Assembly: GCA_965371445.1 (NCBI GenBank)
Contig: CBDUYN010000010.1
Location: 1-64,000, forward strand
Reading direction: 5' to 3'
Source: DASWIG01 sp965371445
GTDB taxonomy: Bacteria; Acidobacteriota; Thermoanaerobaculia; Multivoradales; J023
Length of the DNA stretch: 64,000 bases
Each line of letters starts with the position of its first letter. Positions within the stretch are counted from its first letter, which is position 1. Both the position numbers and the translations under genes were made by a program. The notes under the pieces are model-generated. The model was given only the letters and a program-made list of their open reading frames with translations. It was not told where the DNA came from and searched no databases. This document shows, piece after piece, positions 56,908 to 64,000 of this stretch.

Positions 56908-58441
56908 GATCTCTCTCCGACATCAGTAAATGAGCCCGATCCACCTTGCACGTAGCCGTCGTTGGCATCGCGGAACGGAACGTAACGTCATCGGGCATCA
57001 TGTAGTGGGGCAGGTGACGCTTGCAGTGTCTCGCTACAGCCTCCAACGTAAGGTCCGAGCCCAGGCCGCAAACGAGGAAGGCACGTATCTGGGGACCGTT
57101 GCCCATATCCGGCGTGCAGACCACGGTCGCCATCGCGACGCCGTCCATAGCCTGCAGACAGGCCTCGATCTCTTCGGGGTATACCTGATATCCCAAGCGC
57201 TTGATCATTGTGTCTTTGCGACCAACGAAATACAGGTAGCCGTCCTCGTCGAACATGCCCAGATCGCCGGTGTGGACCCCATCCTCACGAAATGTCGCGT
57301 TGCCGTTGGCTTTCCAGTAGCCGGGAGAGACAAACGCGCCGCTATGTACAATCTCTCCAATCTCTCCGGGTGGACAACCATTGCCTTCCTCGTCGACGAG
57401 CACTATTTCCACGCCGGGTAGCGGCTTTCCGACCGACGGACTCTTCTTGGCGAAGTCGGCGGGCGCGAGACAGGTCGATCGGAACGCTTCGGTCGTTCCG
57501 TACATCATGAAGAACTCTGTGTTCTTCATGATGCGCTTCAATCTTGCCAGCTCGTCTTCTGGAAAGACTTCGCCGATCAGCGAGAGATAGCGAAGATGAG
57601 GGAACTCGTGATCCGCGAGGGAGGGATAGCGTTCGAGCATCATGCGCCAGAACGACGGCACGGCATGGCAGCCGGTAATCTTTTCAGAAATCAGCGTCTT
57701 CACCACATCCTTGGGGAAGTGGGAGTCCTGCAGGACCAGGGTGCCACCTACGAGCGTCGTGGTAAATAACTGACTCAGGGCTCCATCGAACGAGAAGGGC
57801 GTGACGCTGATGAGCCGATCCTTCGGGACGTTCCCCAGGACTTGTGCCGAGACGAGCGTCGACTCGGACAGTATCCGGTGCGTTACGGTTATGCCCTTTG
57901 CGCTCGCAGTCGTTCCCGATGTGTACAAGATCGCCGCGAGATCTTCGTCATGGCTTGCCGTACGTCTGCGCGGTTGCGCGGCGCAATTGGACTCCTTGAG
58001 AATCGTGTCCAGTCTGAGAGCAGAATACGGGACCGCTCGACTCGCACTCGGCGCCATGCAGATCAGCAGACTTGGCAGAATCCTCCTTTGTCCAGCCCGT
58101 TCGACAGCGGAGCTCTTGCTTTGATGAAAGAAGAACGCGACCGGCTCAGTTTCTTCGATGACATGATGCAACTTCTCGTCGCGGAAGGAGGGGTTGATGT
58201 GGACCAGAACGCAACCGGCCTTCGCTATCGCGAAGATCACCGCTACCTCGTCGGCGCACTTCGACGAATAGATCCCGACCCGCATACCTCTCTCCACGCC
58301 GCTGGACCGTAGGAAGCTCGCAATTTTTGTCGATGCTTCTTCTAACTCCGAGAATGAAATCCGGCATCCTCGAAAGACGATCGCCTCTTTGTCGGGGCGG
58401 TCCCGTGCGGTTCTGGACAGCATGTCATGGATCGACAACAT
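56894..58441 (-). CDS. Acyl/aminoacyl-AMP ligase (stand-alone ANL enzyme)
   Basis: This 515-residue adenylate-forming enzyme has AAILYTSGTTASAKG (P-loop, core A3), VTPFSFDG, MMYGTTEAFR (A5), DGVHTGDLG (A7) and VGRKDTMIKRLGYQVYPEEIE (A8). The catalytic Lys is in TTATCKVDR near the end. It is not fused to a carrier, so it probably charges the discrete ACP encoded 18 bases upstream (58460-58705). It resembles acyl-CoA synthetases more than NRPS A domains; the substrate could be a fatty acid or an amino acid. Start is ATG 58441 with no strong SD visible; an internal ATG at 58423 is possible. Confidence 0.9.
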   Translation of the reverse strand: MLSIHDMLSRTARDRPDKEAIVFRGCRISFSELEEASTKIASFLRSSGVERGMRVGIYSSKCADEVAVIFAIAKAGCVLVHINPSFRDEKLHHVIEETEPVAFFFHQSKSSAVERAGQRRILPSLLICMAPSASRAVPYSALRLDTILKESNCAAQPRRRTASHDEDLAAILYTSGTTASAKGITVTHRILSESTLVSAQVLGNVPKDRLISVTPFSFDGALSQLFTTTLVGGTLVLQDSHFPKDVVKTLISEKITGCHAVPSFWRMMLERYPSLADHEFPHLRYLSLIGEVFPEDELARLKRIMKNTEFFMMYGTTEAFRSTCLAPADFAKKSPSVGKPLPGVEIVLVDEEGNGCPPGEIGEIVHSGAFVSPGYWKANGNATFREDGVHTGDLGMFDEDGYLYFVGRKDTMIKRLGYQVYPEEIEACLQAMDGVAMATVVCTPDMGNGPQIRAFLVCGLGSDLTLEAVARHCKRHLPHYMMPDDVTFRSAMPTTATCKVDRAHLLMSERDHDSL

Positions 58442-58459
58442 TGCGTACGTTTACCCTGT

Positions 58460-58705
58460 TTATCTTTGCATCGTCGTAATCATGGTGACGAGTCCGTCAA
58501 TTGTGCCGAAACTGTCGATGTCGATGTCATCACCGGAGATCTCCAGCATGAACGTACCCTCGATGAAGGCAACGAGAGAAAGAACGTCCAACGAGGTCAG
58601 CAGGCCGGATTCGAACAGGTTGCTTGAGTGGTCGAAGACTCTCTCGTTGGAGATCCCTTCGATGTAACCTACCATCGTGTCTCGGACGGTGTCTCGTACA
58701 CTCAT
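58460..58705 (-). CDS. Discrete acyl/peptidyl carrier protein
   Basis: An 81-residue carrier protein. I set the start at ATG 58705, preceded by GGAGG, and rejected the TTG at 58789 that adds 28 non-conserved residues. The phosphopantetheine Ser is in GLLTSLDVLSL, followed by helix 3 with EISGDDIDID and IDGLV. It is the first gene of the minus operon and directly precedes the AMP ligase. Triads of ligase, ACP and acyl-CoA dehydrogenase are common in NRPS starter-unit supply, so this ACP is the likely carrier of the activated starter or a modified amino acid. Confidence 0.88.
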   Translation of the reverse strand: MSVRDTVRDTMVGYIEGISNERVFDHSSNLFESGLLTSLDVLSLVAFIEGTFMLEISGDDIDIDSFGTIDGLVTMITTMQR

Positions 58706-59116
58706 ATGACAGTCCTCCATCCACATGTCACAGATATGGGGCCCTACCGGCTGCAGCAGCTCGCCGGGGCTTCGCCGTGGACTCTTCAAGCAGCTTCTTC
58801 AACAGCAGGCACAACGACCCACGGCCGGAAGTATCGTGTGCCGGTGCTCGGGGCCGTCAAGGCCCCTTTCGGCGCGTGCCTTCTCGCAAGCTCGTCGCTT
58901 GGCGGCCCCTGTGCGCCGGCAGGACCGGCAGAGGCCAAAAGGGGAGACAGTGAAACGCCACATAATTCAAAGAAGATCACCGAGCTGCTTCGCACGTAAT
59001 ACCTTTTGGGGTAGGAAGGATCCCCACCCATTGGGGTAGTAGGAAGGCGTCGAGTCGCTCGCGGTGTTGTCCGCGGGGTTGGTGTCCTGCGGTATCGTCC
59101 GTCCAGGAGCTGAAGG
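58706..59116. promoter_or_regulatory. Divergent intergenic region; probable promoter of the minus-strand operon
   Basis: About 410 bases lie between the divergent starts of the ACP gene and the MDR enzyme gene. I find no coding frame with convincing start and composition. A TTGGGGTAGGAAGG block at 59006-59019 is repeated imperfectly at 59031-59047, with CCCCA/TGGGG (59022-59026, 59032-59036) forming a small palindrome between them; this could be an operator. GGGGCC/GGCCCC (58850-58866) is another short hairpin. A less GC-rich patch near 58960-59005 is the best place for minus-strand promoter elements, but no clear -35/-10 pair is seen. Confidence 0.4.
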
Positions 59117-60091
59117 ATGAAAGCGGTCTACTTCGAGCGTTACGGCGGCAGCGACGTCCTGCGCTACGGCGAGTACCCGGAGCCGGAGGCCGGTCCCCGC
59201 CAGGTCCTGATCGACGTCCATGCGGCGAGCGTAAACCCCCGCGACTGGCTGATCCGCAGCGGCCGGTACTTCGCCCAGCCGCTCCTGCCACGTCTGCCCT
59301 TCGTCCTCGGCAGCGACGTCGCGGGCGTCGTCGCGGCGGTCGCCGCGAAAGTCCGCCGCTTCGCTCCCGGCGACGAGGTCTTCGCCATGCAACCCACCTC
59401 CGACGGCTTCGGCGGCTACGCCGAGCGCATCGCCGTCCGCGAGGCGGCGGTGGCGAGAAAGCCGGCATCGCTTACCTTCGTCGAGGCGGCGGCCATGCCG
59501 CTCGCCGCCCTGACGGCCCTCCAGGCCCTGCGCGACGACGCGAAGCTAAGGCAAGGCCAGCGCGTCGTCGTGGTCGGCGCCTCAGGCGGGGTCGGCACCT
59601 ACGGCGTCCAGATCGCGAAGGCCCTGGGCGCCTCGGAAGTGGCGGGAGTGGCGAGCGCAAGGAACGAGGAGCTCGTCCGATCGCTTGGCGCCGAGCGCTT
59701 CGTCGACTATCGGAGCGAGCGCTTCCAGGACGTCCTGCGCGGCTACGACGTCGTCTTCGACACGATCGGCAAGGAGAGCCTCGGCTCCTGCGTCCCGGTG
59801 CTCGCCCGCCGGGGGGTCTACGTGACGACGGTCCCCAACCTCAAGAACGCCCTCGCTTCGCTTGGCACGCGGCTGCGCACGGTCCTTCTCGGACGCCGTT
59901 CGTCGATCGTCCTGGTGCGCTCCAGCGGCAAGGACCTGGAGTCGCTGGGCCGTTGGGCCGAGGAGGGTGTCCTGCGCTCGGTCGTCGACCGTGTCGCACC
60001 ACTGGCCGAGGCCGCGGCCGTCCACGAGTACAGCCGGACCTTTCGTACCCGGGGCAAGAACGTCCTGACCGTGCGCGGCGGCGACGGATAA
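59117..60091 (+). CDS. Zinc-independent MDR-family oxidoreductase (quinone-oxidoreductase-like)
   Basis: This 324-residue medium-chain dehydrogenase/reductase opens with MKAVYFERYGG, has AASVNPRDWLIRSG and GSDVAGVV in the catalytic domain, and NADPH motif VVGASGGVGTYGVQIAKALGA. The Cys/His zinc ligands of alcohol dehydrogenases are missing, matching the quinone oxidoreductase/enoyl reductase branch. The SD CAGGAGC lies before the ATG. It is divergent from the NRPS operon and may be only a neighbour, though trans-acting enoyl reductases of this family do occur in PKS clusters. Substrate unknown. Confidence 0.88.
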   Translation: MKAVYFERYGGSDVLRYGEYPEPEAGPRQVLIDVHAASVNPRDWLIRSGRYFAQPLLPRLPFVLGSDVAGVVAAVAAKVRRFAPGDEVFAMQPTSDGFGGYAERIAVREAAVARKPASLTFVEAAAMPLAALTALQALRDDAKLRQGQRVVVVGASGGVGTYGVQIAKALGASEVAGVASARNEELVRSLGAERFVDYRSERFQDVLRGYDVVFDTIGKESLGSCVPVLARRGVYVTTVPNLKNALASLGTRLRTVLLGRRSSIVLVRSSGKDLESLGRWAEEGVLRSVVDRVAPLAEAAAVHEYSRTFRTRGKNVLTVRGGDG

Positions 60092-60167
60092 GCGGGCGGC
60101 CCGGCGGCCTTGCTGGCGGCACGGGTTCGTGCTAAGATGGTCTTTCAAAACGACTCAAGGAGCGATC

Positions 60168-60941
60168 ATGTCTCGTCTCACCGTGCACGCCGTTGCTCTC
60201 GCGCTGCTCTTCGCTGCGGTCGGAGCCGCACAAGAAGAGGAGCTGAAAGAGGCCCCGCGGATCCCGCGGCTCGCTGACGTCTGGTTCGAGGACGACTTCG
60301 AAGGCGACAAGCTGGCGGACCATTGGGAGGTCGTCAACCCGGATACCGATGCCTACGTCGTCGAAGAGGGCGTCTTGCTCGTCATCGCCAAGGCGGTCGG
60401 CGGACTGGGCACGGAGTCGATACCAAACATCTTTCGCCTCAGGAAAGACCTTCCGCCAGTCGACTGGGTCGTGACGCTGAAGCTCGAAGTCGAGCTCCAG
60501 ACCGGCCGGGAGTTGCTCCAGTTCGGACTCTTCACCGACCCGGCGAATCGGATCGTCACTGAGCTTTTCTCCGCACCGGCGGAGGGTGGCACAAGCGTCA
60601 CCTCATCTCTATCCCTCCGAGTACGGAAGGTCACTGATGAACAAGCCACTGATTTCACGGATTCGGTCTGGTCGAGAAAAGAGTGGTTTCGCGCTTTCGC
60701 CGCTACCGTGCCGCAACCGATTACCGTCAAGATGGCCAAGCAGGGACGCTCCTACCATGCGGCCGTTCATTTCGACGGAAGCAGAGACGATGCAGGGGAT
60801 CCCATCTGGTCCCAAACTCAACTCGTGTCTTCCCTGCGGCCGCCGAAGCAGCTCGTCCTTAACGTCTCTCAGTGGAGGAAGGTTCCAGGCGAAAGTCTTT
60901 TCCGGTTCGATTCGATCAAGATCGAAGCGAACCATCGATGA
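60168..60941 (+). CDS. Secreted protein of unknown function with a predicted beta-sandwich
   Basis: I place the start at ATG 60168 (AAGGAG before it), giving 257 residues with a signal peptide (MSRLTVHAVALALLFAAVGAAQ). The body has WFEDDFEGDKLADHWEVVNP and DAYVVEEGVLLVIAK, followed by many alternating beta strands. This looks like the start of a concanavalin-like/DUF1349-type beta-sandwich as found in secreted carbohydrate-related proteins. No catalytic residues are identifiable. The gene converges with the VWA gene at 60963. It is a single gene, 76 bases after the MDR enzyme, and likely unrelated to the cluster. Confidence 0.7.
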   Translation: MSRLTVHAVALALLFAAVGAAQEEELKEAPRIPRLADVWFEDDFEGDKLADHWEVVNPDTDAYVVEEGVLLVIAKAVGGLGTESIPNIFRLRKDLPPVDWVVTLKLEVELQTGRELLQFGLFTDPANRIVTELFSAPAEGGTSVTSSLSLRVRKVTDEQATDFTDSVWSRKEWFRAFAATVPQPITVKMAKQGRSYHAAVHFDGSRDDAGDPIWSQTQLVSSLRPPKQLVLNVSQWRKVPGESLFRFDSIKIEANHR

Positions 60942-60962
60942 CGCCGGCGGACGGCCTTGCCG

Positions 60963-62576
60963 TCAACGGTACCGTAACCGTTTCACCATGTCGTTCGCAG
61001 CCTTTCTGAGTCTGCTGTACTCCGTGCGTAGGCCCTCGTACTCGTCGACCACCTTGTTGTAGGCCCCTGGGTCACGGCTCCGGTGGTGAGCCAGAAGCGC
61101 GTCGATCGTCCCGATCATCTCGAGCTGAATTCGCCGAAGCTCCGTGGCAGCTCCGAAGAGTTTTTCCAACTCCTCGTCACTTTTCCTCCGGCTGAGGTCC
61201 TGCAAAGGTATGACGGTGGCCTCCGCCCGTCGCCGTAGCCGTACGATCTCCGCCGCGGCCGCCTCGTACTTCCCGTCCGCGATGCTCGCCGCCACCGCCG
61301 CCAGCAGATCCATCGTGTCGTTGAGGTTGGCCCTGACGAGGTTGAAGTCGTTGATCACAGGATCCAGCAAAAAGATCTGTCCAATTCGCTCTTTGAGGTC
61401 GGCGAGGCTACGAGCGATGAACACCTCCCCGCCGGTCGCTTTGGCGATACCCAGGAAATCTTTTTCCTCGTCCGGCGGGATGTCGATGCCGATGAAACGG
61501 AACTGCGGACGGATCTGGCGGTTCTCCAGCTTCTGCCGTAGGATCGACGGGGCGTCGAGCCGATAGCAGGGATCGGTACCGCCAGCGATGATGACGACCC
61601 GTTTCCAGACGCCTTCGAACCGCTCGGGGGGATCGAAGTCGCCCGCGGCCTGGGTGACGGCGTCGATCAGCGTGGTTTGTCCTCCCAACTGCAGCTCGGA
61701 AAGCGACTCACGAATGAGCGCCGAGTTGTTCTTCCCAAACCCGACGACCGGATTGATTTTCTTACCGTCACAGGGCCCGCCGAATCGACGGAGGGCCAGA
61801 TGGTCGAGGTCGGCGGCCTCAAGGCCAAGCACCTCTTCAAGGGCTTGGCGAGCCGCGCCGATCCTCGTCGTCCCGGCGAAGGACCGTTCCATGGCGGCGG
61901 AGAGGTCGAGGACGATTTCCGTGTTGATCTGAATGGGGAAAAGTTGCGGGCTTCCCTCGGCCGTCACGACCGTCTTGACAACTTCAGAGAGGTCTTTGCC
62001 TCTCGATGCGGCGGCGTATTCGCCCCGCCCGGCCTTGGCCATGCACTCCAATTCCAGCTCGGCTTTCTCGTCGACGATGCCAAAACTGACGACCTGGAGC
62101 ACGAATCCGATTTCTATTGCGAGACGCTTCACCACACCGCAAGGATCGGCGTCGCAAGTTTCCTTTCCGTCGGTCAGGAGGACGATTTTTGACGCGCCCT
62201 CGCGGTCTCTCAGCTGATCCGCTGCCAACTCGATGGCCGCCGCGATCGGGCTCTTTCCCCTGGGGTGGATACTGCGAACGCCGGCGACCAGCGCTTCCTT
62301 GTCGAGCGGTCCGACTTCGACGAGCGTCTCGACGTCGCCGCAGTCGCCTTCCCGCCGCTGGCCGTAGGTCATCAAGCCCACGTTCACTTCGGGAGCAAGA
62401 TTGCGAATCTCTAGGCTCAAGACGCGCTGCACGATCTTGATCTTCGCTTCGCCTTCGACATCGCCCCACATCGACCCCGAGCCGTCGACGATGAAGAGAA
62501 TGTTCTTCTCTTGACCGCTGGTGGCCTGCGCCAGGGTCGCGAGCATCAGCCATAGAAAGATCACGTTCCTCTGCAT
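60963..62576 (-). CDS. Secreted protein with tandem VWA domains
   Basis: The chosen ATG 62576 starts a signal peptide (MQRNVIFLWLMLATLAQATSG); 537 residues result. The first VWA domain has the MIDAS motif FIVDGSGSMWG, then LTDGKETCD. A second, degenerate VWA-like domain starts at IVLDLSAAMERSFAG and ends with IIAGGTDPCYRL. The C-terminal about 150 residues are helical and charged (coiled-coil-like). The start lies inside the end of the TIR-FGE gene (16-base overlap), so both are co-transcribed. A cell-envelope role is likely; the ligand is unknown. Confidence 0.85.
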   Translation of the reverse strand: MQRNVIFLWLMLATLAQATSGQEKNILFIVDGSGSMWGDVEGEAKIKIVQRVLSLEIRNLAPEVNVGLMTYGQRREGDCGDVETLVEVGPLDKEALVAGVRSIHPRGKSPIAAAIELAADQLRDREGASKIVLLTDGKETCDADPCGVVKRLAIEIGFVLQVVSFGIVDEKAELELECMAKAGRGEYAAASRGKDLSEVVKTVVTAEGSPQLFPIQINTEIVLDLSAAMERSFAGTTRIGAARQALEEVLGLEAADLDHLALRRFGGPCDGKKINPVVGFGKNNSALIRESLSELQLGGQTTLIDAVTQAAGDFDPPERFEGVWKRVVIIAGGTDPCYRLDAPSILRQKLENRQIRPQFRFIGIDIPPDEEKDFLGIAKATGGEVFIARSLADLKERIGQIFLLDPVINDFNLVRANLNDTMDLLAAVAASIADGKYEAAAAEIVRLRRRAEATVIPLQDLSRRKSDEELEKLFGAATELRRIQLEMIGTIDALLAHHRSRDPGAYNKVVDEYEGLRTEYSRLRKAANDMVKRLRYR

Positions 62577-63970
62577 GGAATGTCCTCGCTTTCTTGTGTG
62601 CCTTGCCCGGGCCAGTCGGCCGGAGCTTGGTCGGCCGGCAGCACGCAGCGAAAACCGACTTTTGGATGTCGGGCATCCCGCGCCCGGAAGCTTCGCGCCG
62701 CGGCGCGGAGGAAGTACGGACCGTCGAGATAGCTGCCGCCGCGAACTACCTTGTACTCGTCTTCGTGGACCTCGGAGTTGACAGGATTCTTTTTCTTCCC
62801 TTTTCCATAGAAGCTCTCGCCATACCAGTCCTCGACCCACTCGGCGACGTTGCCGGCCAGGTCGCAAACCCCGTGGACGCTCTTGCCCTCCTCGTAGGAT
62901 CCCACCGGAGCGCTCGTGCGATAGCGGTCATCGTCCAGGGAGGGGTCCGGCCGCTGGTCGGGACAGTTTGCGTCGCAGAAGTTCGCCCGCGAACCGTTGA
63001 CCGGAGCGTTTCCCCAGGGGTAGCGCCGATCTTCGCCCCCTCGCGCCGCGTACTCCCATTGGGCCTCGGTGGGCAGGTCGGTGGGCAGATTCTTGCGCAC
63101 CCCCTGGCAGTACTGTTTGGCTTCTTCCCAGCTCACTCCCGTCACGGGATGGTCGCCGTCCGGAAGCTCGTCGCAATCCTCGGGCGGTCCGCGGCCGGTC
63201 TCCGCCAGATACCTTTGGTATTGACAGACGGTCACCTCGTGCTTGTCCATGAAGAAAGCGTCCAGCACGACCGGGTGCGCGGGTTGCTCGCGTTCCGCCC
63301 AGGTCGGAACGTCGATCTCCATAAGCGTCAGCGCTTCCTTGGCCTCCTGCTCGCTGCTTCCCATGGTGAACGAGCCGCCGGGGAGAAAGACCATTTCCTC
63401 GCCGCCTGCGCTCGGCTCCACCCCGGACCGGCTCCCGAAGTAGTAGAGCGTCCCGGCCAACGCCAGCACGGCCACGACGGCTCCGGTGGCGACGGAAACC
63501 GGGATCCGCGGTCGCGGTCTGACCGGTGGCGGGGTGGCCGCATCGCCGGAGCCTGGGTTGACGCCGGTAATCCCCCAGATCAGCTGATCCATCGGGTCCG
63601 GGTCCGGCAGGCGAAAGTCGACCCATGTCATGCTCCCGAGGAAGGCGGGCAGCTCCGGTGCGCTGACCAATCCGGGCAGGATCACCGGGATGACGGGGCA
63701 TTGCCGCTGAACGAACTGCCGCAGGAACGCTTCCTGCTCCAGCTGCTGCCACGGGCCTGGACCGTTCGGTCCCACGAACACGGCGGCCGCTCCGATCGCT
63801 CCGATCTGCTCCTCGAGCGCGCGTTGCCAGGGCAGACCGGGTCGCAGCTCCCACTTGTCCAACCACGGCCGCAGGCCGCGTGCCTGGAGGCGCCGCGCTA
63901 TGTCTTCCACGCTCTGCTTGTCTTGAGAGTTGTGGCAGAGGAAGACGTCGAAGGTGTCGGGCTCGCTCAC
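62561..63970 (-). CDS. TIR-TM-FGE-sulfatase fusion protein
   Basis: This 469-residue protein has an N-terminal TIR domain (about 1-130; FDVFLCHNSQDKQSVEDIA and PWLDKWELRPG), a single transmembrane segment (about 160-180, VATGAVVAVLALAGTLYYFG), and a C-terminal formylglycine-generating/SUMF1-type domain (about 195-450). The last carries FLPGGSFTMGS, HPVTGVSWEEAKQYC, LPTEAQWEYAARGG, GNVAEWVEDWY and VVRGGSYLDG. The layout puts the TIR inside the cell and the FGE-like domain outside. Such TIR-FGE receptors are found in Acidobacteriota and Myxococcota. TIR domains can cleave NAD or act in signalling, but no function is proven here. It is followed by the VWA gene. Confidence 0.88.
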   Translation of the reverse strand: MSEPDTFDVFLCHNSQDKQSVEDIARRLQARGLRPWLDKWELRPGLPWQRALEEQIGAIGAAAVFVGPNGPGPWQQLEQEAFLRQFVQRQCPVIPVILPGLVSAPELPAFLGSMTWVDFRLPDPDPMDQLIWGITGVNPGSGDAATPPPVRPRPRIPVSVATGAVVAVLALAGTLYYFGSRSGVEPSAGGEEMVFLPGGSFTMGSSEQEAKEALTLMEIDVPTWAEREQPAHPVVLDAFFMDKHEVTVCQYQRYLAETGRGPPEDCDELPDGDHPVTGVSWEEAKQYCQGVRKNLPTDLPTEAQWEYAARGGEDRRYPWGNAPVNGSRANFCDANCPDQRPDPSLDDDRYRTSAPVGSYEEGKSVHGVCDLAGNVAEWVEDWYGESFYGKGKKKNPVNSEVHEDEYKVVRGGSYLDGPYFLRAAARSFRARDARHPKVGFRCVLPADQAPADWPGQGTQESEDIPCRGT

Positions 63971-64000
63971 TTACGAAGCCTCTCCATTCTGGTGGTCGTT

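Noticed and set aside
58850..58866. GGGGCC/GGCCCC hairpin as a terminator
   Set aside because: It lies upstream of both divergent genes and is not followed by a T run in either direction of transcription.
58786..59031. 81-residue minus-strand frame in the divergent intergenic region
   Set aside because: No SD, no recognisable motif, and it overlaps the likely promoter of the operon.
1..64000. CRISPR arrays, tRNA, rRNA, insertion sequences
   Set aside because: No spaced short repeats, no tRNA-like cloverleaf blocks, no rRNA segments and no transposase frames were seen on either strand.

Overview
The window reads as high-GC bacterial chromosome, most likely Acidobacteriota. That assignment is inferred from a duplicated orphan MacB/FtsX permease of the type common in that phylum, a CRTAC1 protein, secreted PD40 and FGE-sulfatase proteins, and the codon use. 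No rRNA, tRNA or other phylogenetic marker is present. About 51 kb (7.0-58.7 kb) is a hybrid polyketide/nonribosomal peptide cluster built as two facing operons; ordinary housekeeping-type genes lie on both sides.

Left flank (1-6.98 kb): GC-rich direct repeats, a 3' remnant of larB, a secreted amidohydrolase, a CRTAC1/FG-GAP protein, a dCMP-deaminase-family enzyme on the minus strand, and an orphan permease preceded by a short coupled leader ORF.

Plus-strand assembly operon (7.05-28.6 kb): a KS-AT-KR-ACP polyketide synthase; a KS-AT-ACP-C protein ending in a domain like the N-terminus of FkbH; a free ACP; E1-alpha, E1-beta and lipoyl E2 proteins of the 2-oxoacid dehydrogenase type, comparable to the NapB/NapD hydroxyacetyl system and to tetronate E2 proteins; and a large FkbH-like/ACP-C-PCP-E protein. 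The FkbH HAD domain of that protein looks catalytically degraded. An MFS exporter and a secreted beta-propeller follow. Most junctions overlap (GTGA, ATGA), so translation is probably coupled. An AT-rich class III aminotransferase closes this side and looks recently acquired.

Minus-strand assembly operon (58.7 down to 29.9 kb): free ACP, acyl/aminoacyl-AMP ligase, WbpG-like amidotransferase, asparagine synthetase, acyl-CoA dehydrogenase, two C-A-PCP NRPS proteins and a C-A-PCP x3 NRPS. Then comes a complete set of 2-hydroxyacyl-CoA dehydratase/benzoyl-CoA reductase-family proteins: one beta-type subunit fused in frame to the NRPS, three alpha-type paralogues and one BcrA/HgdC-type activating ATPase. 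A SAM methyltransferase ends the operon. The ATP-driven radical dehydratase set inside an NRPS operon is the most unusual feature. Gene fragments (a beta-subunit tail and a methyltransferase 5' end) and an abrupt composition step inside the large NRPS show that the locus was built by duplication, deletion and recombination. No thioesterase, phosphopantetheinyl transferase or dedicated regulator is visible.

Right flank (58.7-64 kb): a roughly 410-base divergent intergenic region, a quinone-oxidoreductase-like MDR enzyme, a secreted protein of unknown function, and a minus-strand pair encoding a VWA-domain protein and a TIR-TM-FGE fusion.
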